From an uncultured Bacteroidales bacterium (GTDB lineage Bacteria > Bacteroidota > Bacteroidia > Bacteroidales > WCHB1-69), in assembly GCA_946407715.1 (NCBI GenBank), contig CAMJPH010000069.1, forward strand, positions 1-13,289: 13,289 nt of DNA. Direction: 5' to 3'. Position 1 is the first letter of the stretch, and each line of letters begins with the position of its first letter. The translations under genes were made by a program, and so were the position numbers. The notes under the pieces are model-generated. The model was not told the origin of the DNA, did no database searches, and saw only the letters and a list, made by a program, of their open reading frames with translations. Below are positions 6,278 to 12,987 of this stretch, piece by piece.

Positions 6278-7109
6278 ATGTTTTTGGAGCAACAGACATC
6301 AGGTAACGTTCTTTCAGCGTTTTCAAATCTGCTTCTGTCAATCCTAAGACCTCGCGCAAGTACACGTCCATGGAGCCGTATTCCGCATTGATCAAGTCTA
6401 ATGCTCTGATGAAATTGTCGGTGTTGGCGCCAATAAATGACTTGACCACGGCAAGTTCTTCCTCTTTGCCGCCAAAGAATTTCACCCTGCGGCAATATTT
6501 GCGGACATTCCGGGCATAGACCTCGTTGGTCTTGTCGAAATCGGCGATGACGGTCTCGCGATCAATCCCCAAGGCCGACAACAAAAAGGCGGCGGCGAGG
6601 CCTGTTCGGTCCTTGCCCTGTGTGCAGTGGAAGAATATGGCTCCATCTGTAGTCTCCACGACCTCACGAAGGAAAGCGGCAAATTGTTGCTGGCACTCGG
6701 AACGCATCACCATCAGAGGATACATCTCCCGAGCGAAGGTCTTGGCTTTGTCGTTGAAAGCGGCAATCATGATGAGTTTGGAGAGGTTAAACGACTTGTG
6801 TTTAGCCGTCAGGGAGGATGCTTCCTCATTGTTGACGGGTTGGATGGGGAGGTCGATATAGGCAGCACCGGACAAGAGTCTGTTTTCCTTGCCTTTTTTC
6901 TCAAAAGAAGACCGAAAGTCGATGACCTTGACCACATGGAGGTCGGAGAGTACCGCAAGGTCGGAATCTTTCGCCGTGGCGAGGGAGGCGCCCCGGATGA
7001 GTAGACCGGACTTGACCATCATGCCGTCAGTAGTCGTATAGTCCCCGAGGTCGCGGGCATTCACAATCCCTGTGACGGGTAAGAAGTGTTCTTTTTCAAT
7101 CTTCATCAT
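6261..7109 (-). CDS. Tyrosine / dual-specificity protein phosphatase (Tyr_phosphatase3-like)
   Basis: 282 residues. The catalytic loop is HCTQGKDRTG at residues 161-170, a perfect HCX5R(T/S) phosphatase signature with nucleophile Cys162 and phosphate-binding Arg168. NARDLGDY (17-24), LIRGASL (37-43) and VIDFRSSFEK (62-71) are the standard N-terminal landmarks of the bacterial Tyr_phosphatase3 family; Asp64 may help position the general acid. No signal peptide is seen, so it is probably cytoplasmic; members can act on phosphotyrosine proteins or on phosphoinositides. Two successive ATG codons (7109 and 7106) open the frame; either could be used. It ends 17 bp inside the 3' end of the convergent beta-helix gene. 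It shares a strand with the restriction-modification genes upstream, but 101 bp separate them and no shared function is evident. Confidence 0.92.
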   Translation of the reverse strand: MMKIEKEHFLPVTGIVNARDLGDYTTTDGMMVKSGLLIRGASLATAKDSDLAVLSDLHVVKVIDFRSSFEKKGKENRLLSGAAYIDLPIQPVNNEEASSLTAKHKSFNLSKLIMIAAFNDKAKTFAREMYPLMVMRSECQQQFAAFLREVVETTDGAIFFHCTQGKDRTGLAAAFLLSALGIDRETVIADFDKTNEVYARNVRKYCRRVKFFGGKEEELAVVKSFIGANTDNFIRALDLINAEYGSMDVYLREVLGLTEADLKTLKERYLMSVAPKTSTLSR

Positions 7110-7210
7110 AATATGGTTTTCATTGTTTTATTGTAAACTGGTTCGAAGTCCGAAGAAGGATACAGCGCACTAATTTGCACCTCTAATTTTCGATTGCAAA
7201 ACGCAAAAGT

Positions 7211-7972
7211 TTACAATATCTCAACCCAACTGTCGTCGTAGTTGATTTGACGCAAAGTCTCCTCGATATCAAGTGTAGGTGGTTGTTTGATTTTAAACTT
7301 GACGGCGTTCTGTGGAACACGGGTATGGATGGTGAACTGCGAACCATGAGGCTGCCACGTGAAGCGGGTTTCACCGCTTTCAATTTCGATGCCTATGAGA
7401 TTACCGTTTTTGTTTTCCTCCCAATGGTATTGGTTTGCAACAAAACGATGATTTTCCTCTTCAAAAAGTGTGTAAGTCAACAGGTCATTGCTTCGAACAA
7501 GTATGCTGTTGCGAACAGGATTGTAATAGTCGTATGCTATATTGACACGCTCGTTCCAGATGTTAAGGACGGCACGGCCTGTCTTCTGGATGTCTTCGTG
7601 TGGGTCTGTGATGCCGTATGAGTAGTCAGGAGAGCATCGACCGCTGATAAGGCGAACAGAGGCATCATTTCTATGAGGATTAGAGGTCTTTACAGTCTTC
7701 ATTGACCATGCCATTTTGTTGAAAATCACATCAGCAATGCCGACGGGAGACTGCAAATGCTCGCCACCGACCGCTTCAGCAAACACATCTCCCCAATCAT
7801 TGCCTGTCAAATCATTCCGTCCAATGCAAAGCAAGTAAACCAGTTGTTTACCGATTTTCTTGACAATATTTTCTGGGATTTCATTTATAGGATATGGTTC
7901 ATGCGTAAGCAACCTTTTTGAGTCTCTGAGTTTCGGATGTTCCATTCTGTTCTTTTCTATTGATGATTTCAT
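7211..7972 (-). CDS. Probable type II restriction endonuclease partner of the methyltransferase
   Basis: A 253-residue protein whose start lies inside the methyltransferase gene (74-bp overlap, different frame), so translation is probably coupled and follows methyltransferase synthesis. It has no clear family signature that I can name. The best nuclease-like segment is GIADVIFNKMAWSMKTVK at about 78-95: Asp81 followed by a beta-strand and a Lys92/Lys95 pair. This has the spacing of a PD-(D/E)xK core, but with Ser/Met where the acidic residue is expected. GETRFTWQPHGSQFTI (200-215) is a distinctive conserved-looking block, perhaps DNA recognition. No HNH, GIY-YIG or PLD motif was found. The Met codon at 7943-7945 is an alternative start. 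The call rests mainly on being the immediate partner of a cytosine-C5 methyltransferase; specificity is unknown. Confidence 0.7.
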   Translation of the reverse strand: MKSSIEKNRMEHPKLRDSKRLLTHEPYPINEIPENIVKKIGKQLVYLLCIGRNDLTGNDWGDVFAEAVGGEHLQSPVGIADVIFNKMAWSMKTVKTSNPHRNDASVRLISGRCSPDYSYGITDPHEDIQKTGRAVLNIWNERVNIAYDYYNPVRNSILVRSNDLLTYTLFEEENHRFVANQYHWEENKNGNLIGIEIESGETRFTWQPHGSQFTIHTRVPQNAVKFKIKQPPTLDIEETLRQINYDDSWVEIL

Positions 7973-9200
7973 TTATCTTTTTTGCGACCATTCGAATCAT
8001 TGGCACTGCCACGGAATTGCCTGTTTGTCTTCGAATATCCTGATGAGAAACAGCAATCTTGTACTTTTCAGGAAAGCCTTGCAGACGTAAAAGCTCGCGC
8101 GAAGTTGGACGGCGTACCCCATTGACAAGAAGGTAGTTGTACGATGCGCCAGTACGGAGGGCGCATGAATAATCGAGTACACTGATATTTCCAGCCTTGT
8201 TCTCATGCCATATTGAAGGATAAAAAATTTTCTTGTCAATCGTTTTCTCTTGTCTTTTGGCCAAGATGTGATCAGAAGCAAAGAGCTTTGGGTCAACGTC
8301 TTCATCGGGCTCGAGGATGTCTGCAAGGTTATACGGGATATGAGGTATGTCAAAAGAAAAAGCATCGCAGTCACCTTTATCCAAAAAACCAACAATGATG
8401 ACACGTTCTCGTTTTTGCGGCAAACCGAAGTCAAGGGCATTAAGCACTTGCCATTTGACATGGTAGCCCAGTTGGTCAAGCCTTTCAAGAATTACTTTGA
8501 ATGTCCGGCCTCCATCGTGTCCGACAAGCTGCTTAACATTTTCCAAAAGAATATACGGGGTGCGGTGATGTTTCAAGATGCGCTCAATTTCGAAAAACAT
8601 AGTGCCGCGAGTGTCCGCAAAGCCCTGCATCTTGCCCATTATGCTAAACGCCTGACAGGGGAAACCGGCTAGCAAGACATCATGATGTGGGATTCGTTCC
8701 GCAGGAATTTTCGTTATGTCTCCGAAAGGAACGGTGCCGAAATTAGCGAAATACGTACGACATGCTTTTGCGTCCCATTCACTGCTGAACACACAGTGGT
8801 AACCCATCTCGTCAAACGGAATCCGTATCCCCCCGATCCCCGCAAACAAATCTATAAACGTGAACTTGGGGTTCTCCGGCGCGGGGAACGGTACATTGTA
8901 GAACTCGGAAAACAGGTTGTATTGAGCCGGTTCCTCAGCAACTTTCCATACCTGCTCGTCGGTCATTCCGTCAACGTCTATTTGCTGGCGATCCTCCTTC
9001 CGGGACAGGAAATCACGGATAGCACCAATGATTTCGGCCTGCTCCTCCTTGTCAAGCTCCCGCCTGTGGTTGTGCAGATAGTGGCTCAGCACCGCCATCT
9101 GGTTCTCGTAGGAGGTCTCTCCGTAAACCTTGATCCCGTTGTCCGCATCCACTTCCTCGGGGAAATCCACCATGGATATCTTCTTTGTTTTCGCTGTCAT
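7899..9200 (-). CDS. DNA (cytosine-5-)-methyltransferase, type II restriction-modification
   Basis: 433 residues; transfers a methyl group from S-adenosylmethionine to C5 of cytosine within a target site to protect host DNA. All main motifs are present and in order: I FIDLFAGIGG (115-124, AdoMet), IV GFPCQAF (179-185, nucleophile Cys182), VI ENV (220-222), VIII QKRERV (262-267), IX RRPTSRELLRLQGFP (363-377) and X QTGNSVAVP (392-400). The target recognition region is about 272-355. The 110-residue N-terminal extension before motif I recalls Dcm and ScrFI-like enzymes, so a CC(N)GG-type target is possible but unproven. The start at 9200 is chosen over an in-frame Met codon at 9311 because the promoter -7 box (9222-9229) and the upstream gene's terminator (9284-9319) lie between them. 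It is the first gene of a two-gene operon and overlaps the endonuclease gene. Confidence 0.96.
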   Translation of the reverse strand: MTAKTKKISMVDFPEEVDADNGIKVYGETSYENQMAVLSHYLHNHRRELDKEEQAEIIGAIRDFLSRKEDRQQIDVDGMTDEQVWKVAEEPAQYNLFSEFYNVPFPAPENPKFTFIDLFAGIGGIRIPFDEMGYHCVFSSEWDAKACRTYFANFGTVPFGDITKIPAERIPHHDVLLAGFPCQAFSIMGKMQGFADTRGTMFFEIERILKHHRTPYILLENVKQLVGHDGGRTFKVILERLDQLGYHVKWQVLNALDFGLPQKRERVIIVGFLDKGDCDAFSFDIPHIPYNLADILEPDEDVDPKLFASDHILAKRQEKTIDKKIFYPSIWHENKAGNISVLDYSCALRTGASYNYLLVNGVRRPTSRELLRLQGFPEKYKIAVSHQDIRRQTGNSVAVPMIRMVAKKINEIINRKEQNGTSETQRLKKVAYA

Positions 9201-9219
9201 TCCAATCAATAATTCAAGT

Positions 9220-9237
9220 CGCAAAAATACTATTTTT
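9220..9237 (-). promoter_or_regulatory. Promoter core of the restriction-modification operon
   Basis: Minus strand AAAAATAGTATTTTTGCG, with the exact -7 box TATTTTTG at 9222-9229, about 21 bp before the methyltransferase ATG. The 18 bases are identical to the ATPase promoter core at 2229-2246. No TTG -33 element is visible at the normal spacing. No separate C-protein gene or control box was found. Confidence 0.6.
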
Positions 9238-9283
9238 CGCGGATTACCGATGCTGTTCAGGAGGCGACGCTTCCCAGCATCGC

Positions 9284-9319
9284 AAAAAATCCCGCCATGT
9301 ACATCTGACATGCGGGATT
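9284..9319 (-). terminator. Rho-independent terminator after the lipoprotein gene
   Basis: Read on the minus strand, AATCCCGCATGT pairs with ACATGGCGGGATT (one bulged base) around a short loop and is followed by a run of T residues (plus-strand AAAAAA at 9284-9289). It lies 31 bp past the lipoprotein stop codon and upstream of the methyltransferase promoter, so it insulates the restriction-modification operon. Confidence 0.85.
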
Positions 9320-9349
9320 AAAACACTTCGGAATTCCTGATTAAACGGC

Positions 9350-10042
9350 TCAGTTGATGCGCTCCATGGCGCAGGCGGACGGCTGGTGGTCGGCGGTGAC
9401 CGTCTGCCATGACATATCCAAATTGTAGCCGGTAATGGATGTCATTGTACGGGTCAGGAACGTCTCCCCTGACAGATAGAGCACGCACCCGTAGGCAATC
9501 CATGTGCCCTGTTCGGTCAGACCCGTGGCGGCACGCAGCACACTGTAAGATCCGTCCGCATTGAGCGTGTAAATATCGTTGAGCGTGTTGGGCTCATTCA
9601 AAGGTTCCGTGATCCGTTTCCAGCTGCCAACAAGTAACATGTTGTAGTTGTGACTGGCTTTCAGCAAGTTCCATGTGATGTTGGCATGCTCGTCTTTCAA
9701 AAGCATCGTGTTGCTGCTGATGGAAGAAATCGTGAGCTGTTTGGCTTCCCCATTCGGGAACGTTTGCGTCACTTGATGGTTTGCGGTTGTGTAGGTGAAA
9801 GAGGTTTCCACCCACACGCCGTTTTCTATGCGACACCATTTTCCGGTGTTGTCGGCGTTGAACACTGTGACCTCCATCTCATTGGAAGGGCATACATTGC
9901 TGTTCGTCAAGGAAACGTACCACGTGCCCACAATTTTGTTGGTAATCGTTGTTTCATCGGGGTTCAGAACATTGATGAGATTACATGCGTTCATCAGCAC
10001 CGCTGCAAAGAAGACTGCCAAAACAATTTTTAACTTTTTCAT
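9350..10042 (-). CDS. Lipocalin-like lipoprotein with two repeated domains
   Basis: 230 residues. MKKLKIVLAVFFAAVLMNAC is a lipoprotein signal peptide with the lipidated Cys at position 20. The mature part has two copies of a lipocalin-like motif. One starts at KIVGTWYVSLTN (about 36) and continues to MLLKDEHANITWNLLKA; the second starts at LLVGSWKRITEP (about 137) with DIYTLNADGSYSVL and GLTEQGTWIAYGCVLYLSG. Such domains are common in Bacteroidota periplasmic or outer-membrane lipoproteins and bind small hydrophobic ligands in some families; the ligand here is unknown. The start at 10042 was chosen over an in-frame Met codon at 10084 because it gives a proper signal peptide. No acidic export motif directly follows the Cys, so surface exposure is uncertain. 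It is divergent from an AraC gene that may control it. Confidence 0.85.
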   Translation of the reverse strand: MKKLKIVLAVFFAAVLMNACNLINVLNPDETTITNKIVGTWYVSLTNSNVCPSNEMEVTVFNADNTGKWCRIENGVWVETSFTYTTANHQVTQTFPNGEAKQLTISSISSNTMLLKDEHANITWNLLKASHNYNMLLVGSWKRITEPLNEPNTLNDIYTLNADGSYSVLRAATGLTEQGTWIAYGCVLYLSGETFLTRTMTSITGYNLDMSWQTVTADHQPSACAMERIN

Positions 10043-10053
10043 TTTGCTTGTAA

Positions 10054-10087
10054 GGGGTGGCTTGTGATGGTCGTCCTCCCCCACCCC
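10054..10087 (-). other. Hairpin in the lipoprotein 5' leader
   Basis: GGGGTGG (10054-10060) and CCACCCC (10081-10087) form a perfect 7-bp GC-rich stem around a 20-nt loop, 12 to 45 nt before the lipoprotein start codon. It could affect translation or mRNA stability. It does not match a riboswitch I recognise. Confidence 0.4.
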
Positions 10088-10125
10088 ATAAGGAGAACGG
10101 CCAATTACATTCGGCTTTTTCGCGG

Positions 10126-10133
10126 CAAAAGTA
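10126..10133 (-). promoter_or_regulatory. -7 box of the lipoprotein gene
   Basis: Minus strand TACTTTTG, an exact TAnnTTTG box, 84 bp before the start codon. The -33 element is poor, so regulation by the divergent AraC protein is plausible. Confidence 0.45.
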
Positions 10134-10177
10134 CAATTTGCGGTAATTCTATATTATTTAAAAATTGAACAGAATTA

Positions 10178-10206
10178 TTGATTTTCGGAATAAAATTGTA
10201 TTTTTG
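10178..10206 (+). promoter_or_regulatory. Promoter of the plus-strand AraC gene
   Basis: TTG at 10178-10180, an 18-bp spacer, and TATTTTTG at 10199-10206. Transcription would start near 10213, about 13 nt before the ATG at 10226. This rules out the in-frame TTG at 10178 as a start codon. Confidence 0.65.
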
Positions 10207-10225
10207 CGGCCTAAATTGCTTGGAA

Positions 10226-11053
10226 ATGGAAAAGGACTCACCAAAATCATTCTATTCAATAGAGCTCTATTCGGGTTCGCAGCGGTTCGTCAGCGACCGG
10301 AAGCGGGAGAGCTTGCTGGTGCAGTGCATGAGCGGAAGCTGCAAGGCAAAATTCAAAGGGTACGAGGTGGAGATCCGCGAAGGCGACAACTTTTTCGTGC
10401 CGCAGTTTATGACATTTGAGATACCGGTCACGGACGACAGTTTCCGGCTACGGCTCATCCGTCTGCCCGACAGCTTTATGGTGAACGTGTATCCGTATAT
10501 GTCAAGCGATTTCAAGACGGTGTTGTCGATGGCCACGCCCGAGACCTACCGGTCCTGTAATGTGCCTATGTTGAATCTCTGTTTTGTGCAACTGTGGGGG
10601 CTGCCGCCGGATGCGAATGAGATGTTTTACCGCGACCGGGTGGCCCTGAACATCGTCACCAACTATCTTCTGATGACCTTTGACCAGCTGAAGATGTACG
10701 GTGGCACGGTGAGCAACCCACCGAAGAACCGCTCATTCGAATTCGCCAACCGTTTCTTCAAGATGCTTGGCGAGGAAAAAGTGCTGCGCCGTTCGGTAGA
10801 TTACTACGCCGAGCAGCTGCACATCACTCCCCGCTATCTGTTCAAGATCTGTCAGGACAACACAGGGCTCACGCCGAAACAGCTGATTGACTATCAAATA
10901 ATCGGCAATATCAAGAAGTTGTTGCTGAGCACCGACTGGAGCATACAGCAGGTGGCAGACGCGATGGGATTTCCCGACCAGGCCTCGTTAGGGCAGTTCT
11001 TCAAGCGCAATGAGGGCGTTTCTCCGCTGGCGTTCAGGAAGAGTTTCAGGTAA
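10226..11053 (+). CDS. AraC-family transcriptional regulator
   Basis: 275 residues from the ATG at 10226. The N-terminal region (about 1-160) is a cupin-like sensor segment, with VQCMSGSCKAKFKGYEVEIREGDNFFVPQF as the clearest beta-strand run. The C-terminal region holds YYAEQLHITPRYLFKICQDNTGLTP (first helix-turn-helix) and DWSIQQVADAMGFPDQASLGQFFKRNEGVSPLAFRK (second, the AraC hallmark). About 43 of 76 residues of this domain match the partial AraC protein at the right edge of the window, so they are close relatives. It is divergent from the lipocalin-like lipoprotein gene, its most likely target, with 183 bp between the start codons. It is convergent with an AraC remnant 44 bp away. Confidence 0.93.
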   Translation: MEKDSPKSFYSIELYSGSQRFVSDRKRESLLVQCMSGSCKAKFKGYEVEIREGDNFFVPQFMTFEIPVTDDSFRLRLIRLPDSFMVNVYPYMSSDFKTVLSMATPETYRSCNVPMLNLCFVQLWGLPPDANEMFYRDRVALNIVTNYLLMTFDQLKMYGGTVSNPPKNRSFEFANRFFKMLGEEKVLRRSVDYYAEQLHITPRYLFKICQDNTGLTPKQLIDYQIIGNIKKLLLSTDWSIQQVADAMGFPDQASLGQFFKRNEGVSPLAFRKSFR

Positions 11054-11097
11054 GTTGCCAGTCCCTTCGCTTTGATTGATGATAGTTACTGTTTGAT

Positions 11098-11373
11098 TCA
11101 GGACAACGCACGTCGGTATTCGCTGGGCGAGACTCCCGTGTGGGTTTTGAAATACTTTCTGAAGGTGAACTGTTCGGGGAAACCGAGTCGTTCGGCGACT
11201 TCCTTGATTTGCAGATCTGGTTGCGTAAGCAGGTGCTTGGCTTGGTTGATGGTGAAAAGGTGAATCCACTGCTTTGGCGTTTGGCCTGAATACTGATGGA
11301 TGAGTGAAGAGAAGTGGCGCACCGTCAGGCATGCCTCAGTAGCATAGTCGGCTTCCCAAAACGAAAGAAAGTC
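11098..11373 (-). pseudogene. 5'-truncated AraC regulator remnant (DNA-binding domain only)
   Basis: About 91 codons that encode only an AraC DNA-binding domain: FLSFWEADYATEACLTVRHFSSLIHQYSGQTP, then DLQIKEVAERLGFPEQFTFRKYFKTHTGVSPSEYR. The sensor domain is missing. The homologous reading starts immediately after the TGA stop (11374-11376) of the next AraC gene upstream and continues in the same frame, so the boundary looks like a deletion junction. The only start codon available is a GTG at 11320-11322, which would skip the first recognition segment. I see no promoter or ribosome-binding site. It may be translated weakly as a small DNA-binding protein, but a decaying gene is more likely. 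Confidence 0.7.
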
Positions 11374-12261
11374 TCATTGGTGCAAGTAGTTGCCTCGCGC
11401 TGTAGCGTTTACCGCCGAGGGCGATATGCCGTATTTTTGCTTGAAGATGCGGCTGAAATGGGTGGGATTCTCGAAGCCGAGACTGTAGGCCACATCGGCG
11501 ACTGACATTTGCGAGGATTGGAGCATTTGACGGGCTTTCGAGAGACGTTTTTCCCGAATCCATTTGGCGGGACTCTCGCCGTAGATGCTCTGGAAGTCGC
11601 GCTTGAAGCTGGAGAGCGACCGACCGGAGAGGTAAGCCAACTCTTCGAGCGATATGGGAGAAGTGTAGTTTTCCTCCACCACGCGGTGGACATCGACCTT
11701 GACGGGATGACGCAACTGGAGCATCTGGCGGAAGATGTTCTTCGAGCAGTCCATCACGTTGAAAAGCAGTTCCATCACCTTCAGACGCAAGAGCCCGGGG
11801 CTGACTTGCGACGGGTCGTTGAAGTATGGAGCCAGCGACCAGCAGTAGGCCACGAGTCGGTCGCTCATAGGTGAAACTTGTGCGCCCAGTTCCTCTGTCA
11901 TCGGAGGCACATTGATTTGCTGCGAGGTTAAGAAATCCTTCAGCAGTTCGTCATTGATGGCGAACAACATACTCTCGAAGAGTCCGGTTTCGGGCGAGCC
12001 GTGCTTCTCATAGCTGACGCTGTGAGCCTTGCGCAGCAGAATCATCTCGTTCTTGCCCACAGTCCACGTCTGTCGGCCACAAGCCAGTTTTACGCTGCCA
12101 CCCAGCACCACATAGAGAAGATGCTGTTCAAGGAAGAATGTGCCGCTTTCGCCAGCCGTCACGATGCACTGGTCAATGATGCTGCCGCCGTCAAGCCGTA
12201 GCGACGACGTGGTGCAGTCGCCGCTGATCAGAGCCGAAGGGAATTTCGTTATCTTTGTCAT
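11374..12261 (-). CDS. AraC-family transcriptional regulator with cupin-type sensor domain
   Basis: 295 residues. The N-terminal domain is cupin/ExsA-like, with LYVVLGGSVKLACGRQTWTVGKNEMILLRKAHSVSY at about 49-84. The C-terminal domain has SLEELAYLSGRSLSSFKRDFQSIYGESPAKWI and MSVADVAYSLGFENPTHFSRIFKQKYGISPS, both helix-turn-helix units intact. It is complete: a further dozen residues follow the domain and the gene ends at TGA. An 11-bp perfect inverted repeat straddles its promoter just upstream, suggesting autoregulation. Immediately past the stop, in the same frame, lies a second AraC DNA-binding domain remnant. The neighbour upstream on the same strand is the NTF2-like gene, 100 bp away. 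Confidence 0.92.
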   Translation of the reverse strand: MTKITKFPSALISGDCTTSSLRLDGGSIIDQCIVTAGESGTFFLEQHLLYVVLGGSVKLACGRQTWTVGKNEMILLRKAHSVSYEKHGSPETGLFESMLFAINDELLKDFLTSQQINVPPMTEELGAQVSPMSDRLVAYCWSLAPYFNDPSQVSPGLLRLKVMELLFNVMDCSKNIFRQMLQLRHPVKVDVHRVVEENYTSPISLEELAYLSGRSLSSFKRDFQSIYGESPAKWIREKRLSKARQMLQSSQMSVADVAYSLGFENPTHFSRIFKQKYGISPSAVNATARGNYLHQ

Positions 12262-12270
12262 ACAAACAAT

Positions 12271-12305
12271 TTGGTCTGCAAAATTAGTAAAATCTTGCAG
12301 ACCAA
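12271..12305 (-). promoter_or_regulatory. Inverted-repeat operator overlapping the AraC promoter
   Basis: TTGGTCTGCAA (12271-12281) and TTGCAGACCAA (12295-12305) are perfect 11-bp inverted arms around 13 bp. On the minus strand the exact -7 box TAATTTTG (plus strand 12279-12286) overlaps one arm and a TTG at the -33 side falls in the other. A related half-palindrome, TTGGTTTGCCAA, lies at 12332-12343. A protein bound here would block the promoter. There is no T-run, so it is not a terminator of the gene upstream. Confidence 0.6.
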
Positions 12306-12361
12306 AAGGGGACTTGGTTTATTTCACGATTTTGGTTTGCCAACTATATACCACCTGTGTT

Positions 12362-12745
12362 TTATCGGGTGATGGTGTTCGAATTCTGGTTGTATGCCTT
12401 TGCCACACACTTCCATTGGCCGTCGATCTTCAGCAATAGCAGCACGTCGGTGAAGTCAATGGTGCCGCCCCAGCCCTCTTCCAACACTCGAACCACGGCC
12501 AGCGTCTCTTCCAACTCCAGCACGTCGATGCGGGTCTTGAACTCCTTGCCGGCGCCCACGGTGTCCACATTGTGATAGAACTGCTCGATGCTGCCACGCT
12601 CGAATTTCCCGTTCAGGAAACCGAACAGACAGGCGTCTTCGGTGAATAACTCTTTGGCATACTTGCTGTTGCCCTCGGCAACGCTCCGGGTGAACTTGCT
12701 TGCAGCTTCCACAACTGCGTTGTAGTCTTCGATTTTGCTTCTCAT
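12362..12745 (-). CDS. NTF2-like / lumazine-binding-like small protein
   Basis: 127 residues from the ATG at 12743-12745, which is preceded by AAAAAAAGG as a plausible ribosome-binding site; an in-frame Met codon at 12781 lacks that support. The pattern fits the NTF2-like superfamily, probably the putative lumazine-binding (SnoaL-like) branch. It has an N-terminal helix IEDYNAVVEAASKFTRSVAEG, ELFTEDACLFGF, a GSIEQFYHNVDTVG segment, TRIDVLELEETLAVVRVLEEGW and a final strand FTDVLLLLKIDGQWKCVAKAY. Such small cone-shaped domains bind ligands or act as enzymes of varied kinds; no catalytic residues can be assigned. No signal peptide. Its neighbours on both sides are AraC genes on the same strand. 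Confidence 0.82.
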   Translation of the reverse strand: MRSKIEDYNAVVEAASKFTRSVAEGNSKYAKELFTEDACLFGFLNGKFERGSIEQFYHNVDTVGAGKEFKTRIDVLELEETLAVVRVLEEGWGGTIDFTDVLLLLKIDGQWKCVAKAYNQNSNTITR

Positions 12746-12987
12746 TGTAACCTTTTTTTGTGAATGAATTTTACGCTGCAAAAGTGCAACTGTTTCGGCA
12801 AACCGATCTTTCTATTTGGCTCAACTTTTCTTTCTGTTTCGTCCAAAATGTATGATAGGGTTCTCTGTTATTTATATGAAAATCACAAAATAAAGGCAGC
12901 TCGACTGATGGTCAAATACGGTAAAATATTGTTGTTTAATGGTTTGTGGAGATTGTACTGGTACATGGGGGTTGTTTATCACACGCA

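Noticed and set aside
9201..9311. 37-residue N-terminal extension of the methyltransferase
   Set aside because: It would run through the promoter -7 box and the hairpin terminator of the lipoprotein gene; its sequence has no methyltransferase similarity.
10178..10225. TTG start for the plus-strand AraC gene, 16 codons upstream
   Set aside because: The TTG and the next codons coincide with a good -33/-7 promoter, and the ATG at 10226 gives a normal N-terminus.
11374..11376. TGA recoding or selenocysteine to join the two AraC domains
   Set aside because: TGA serves as a normal stop for several other genes here, and no recoding structure is evident; a deletion junction is simpler.
12271..12305. 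Rho-independent terminator for the NTF2-like gene
   Set aside because: The perfect stem is followed by AAATTG, not a T-run, on the minus strand, and it overlaps a promoter; operator preferred.
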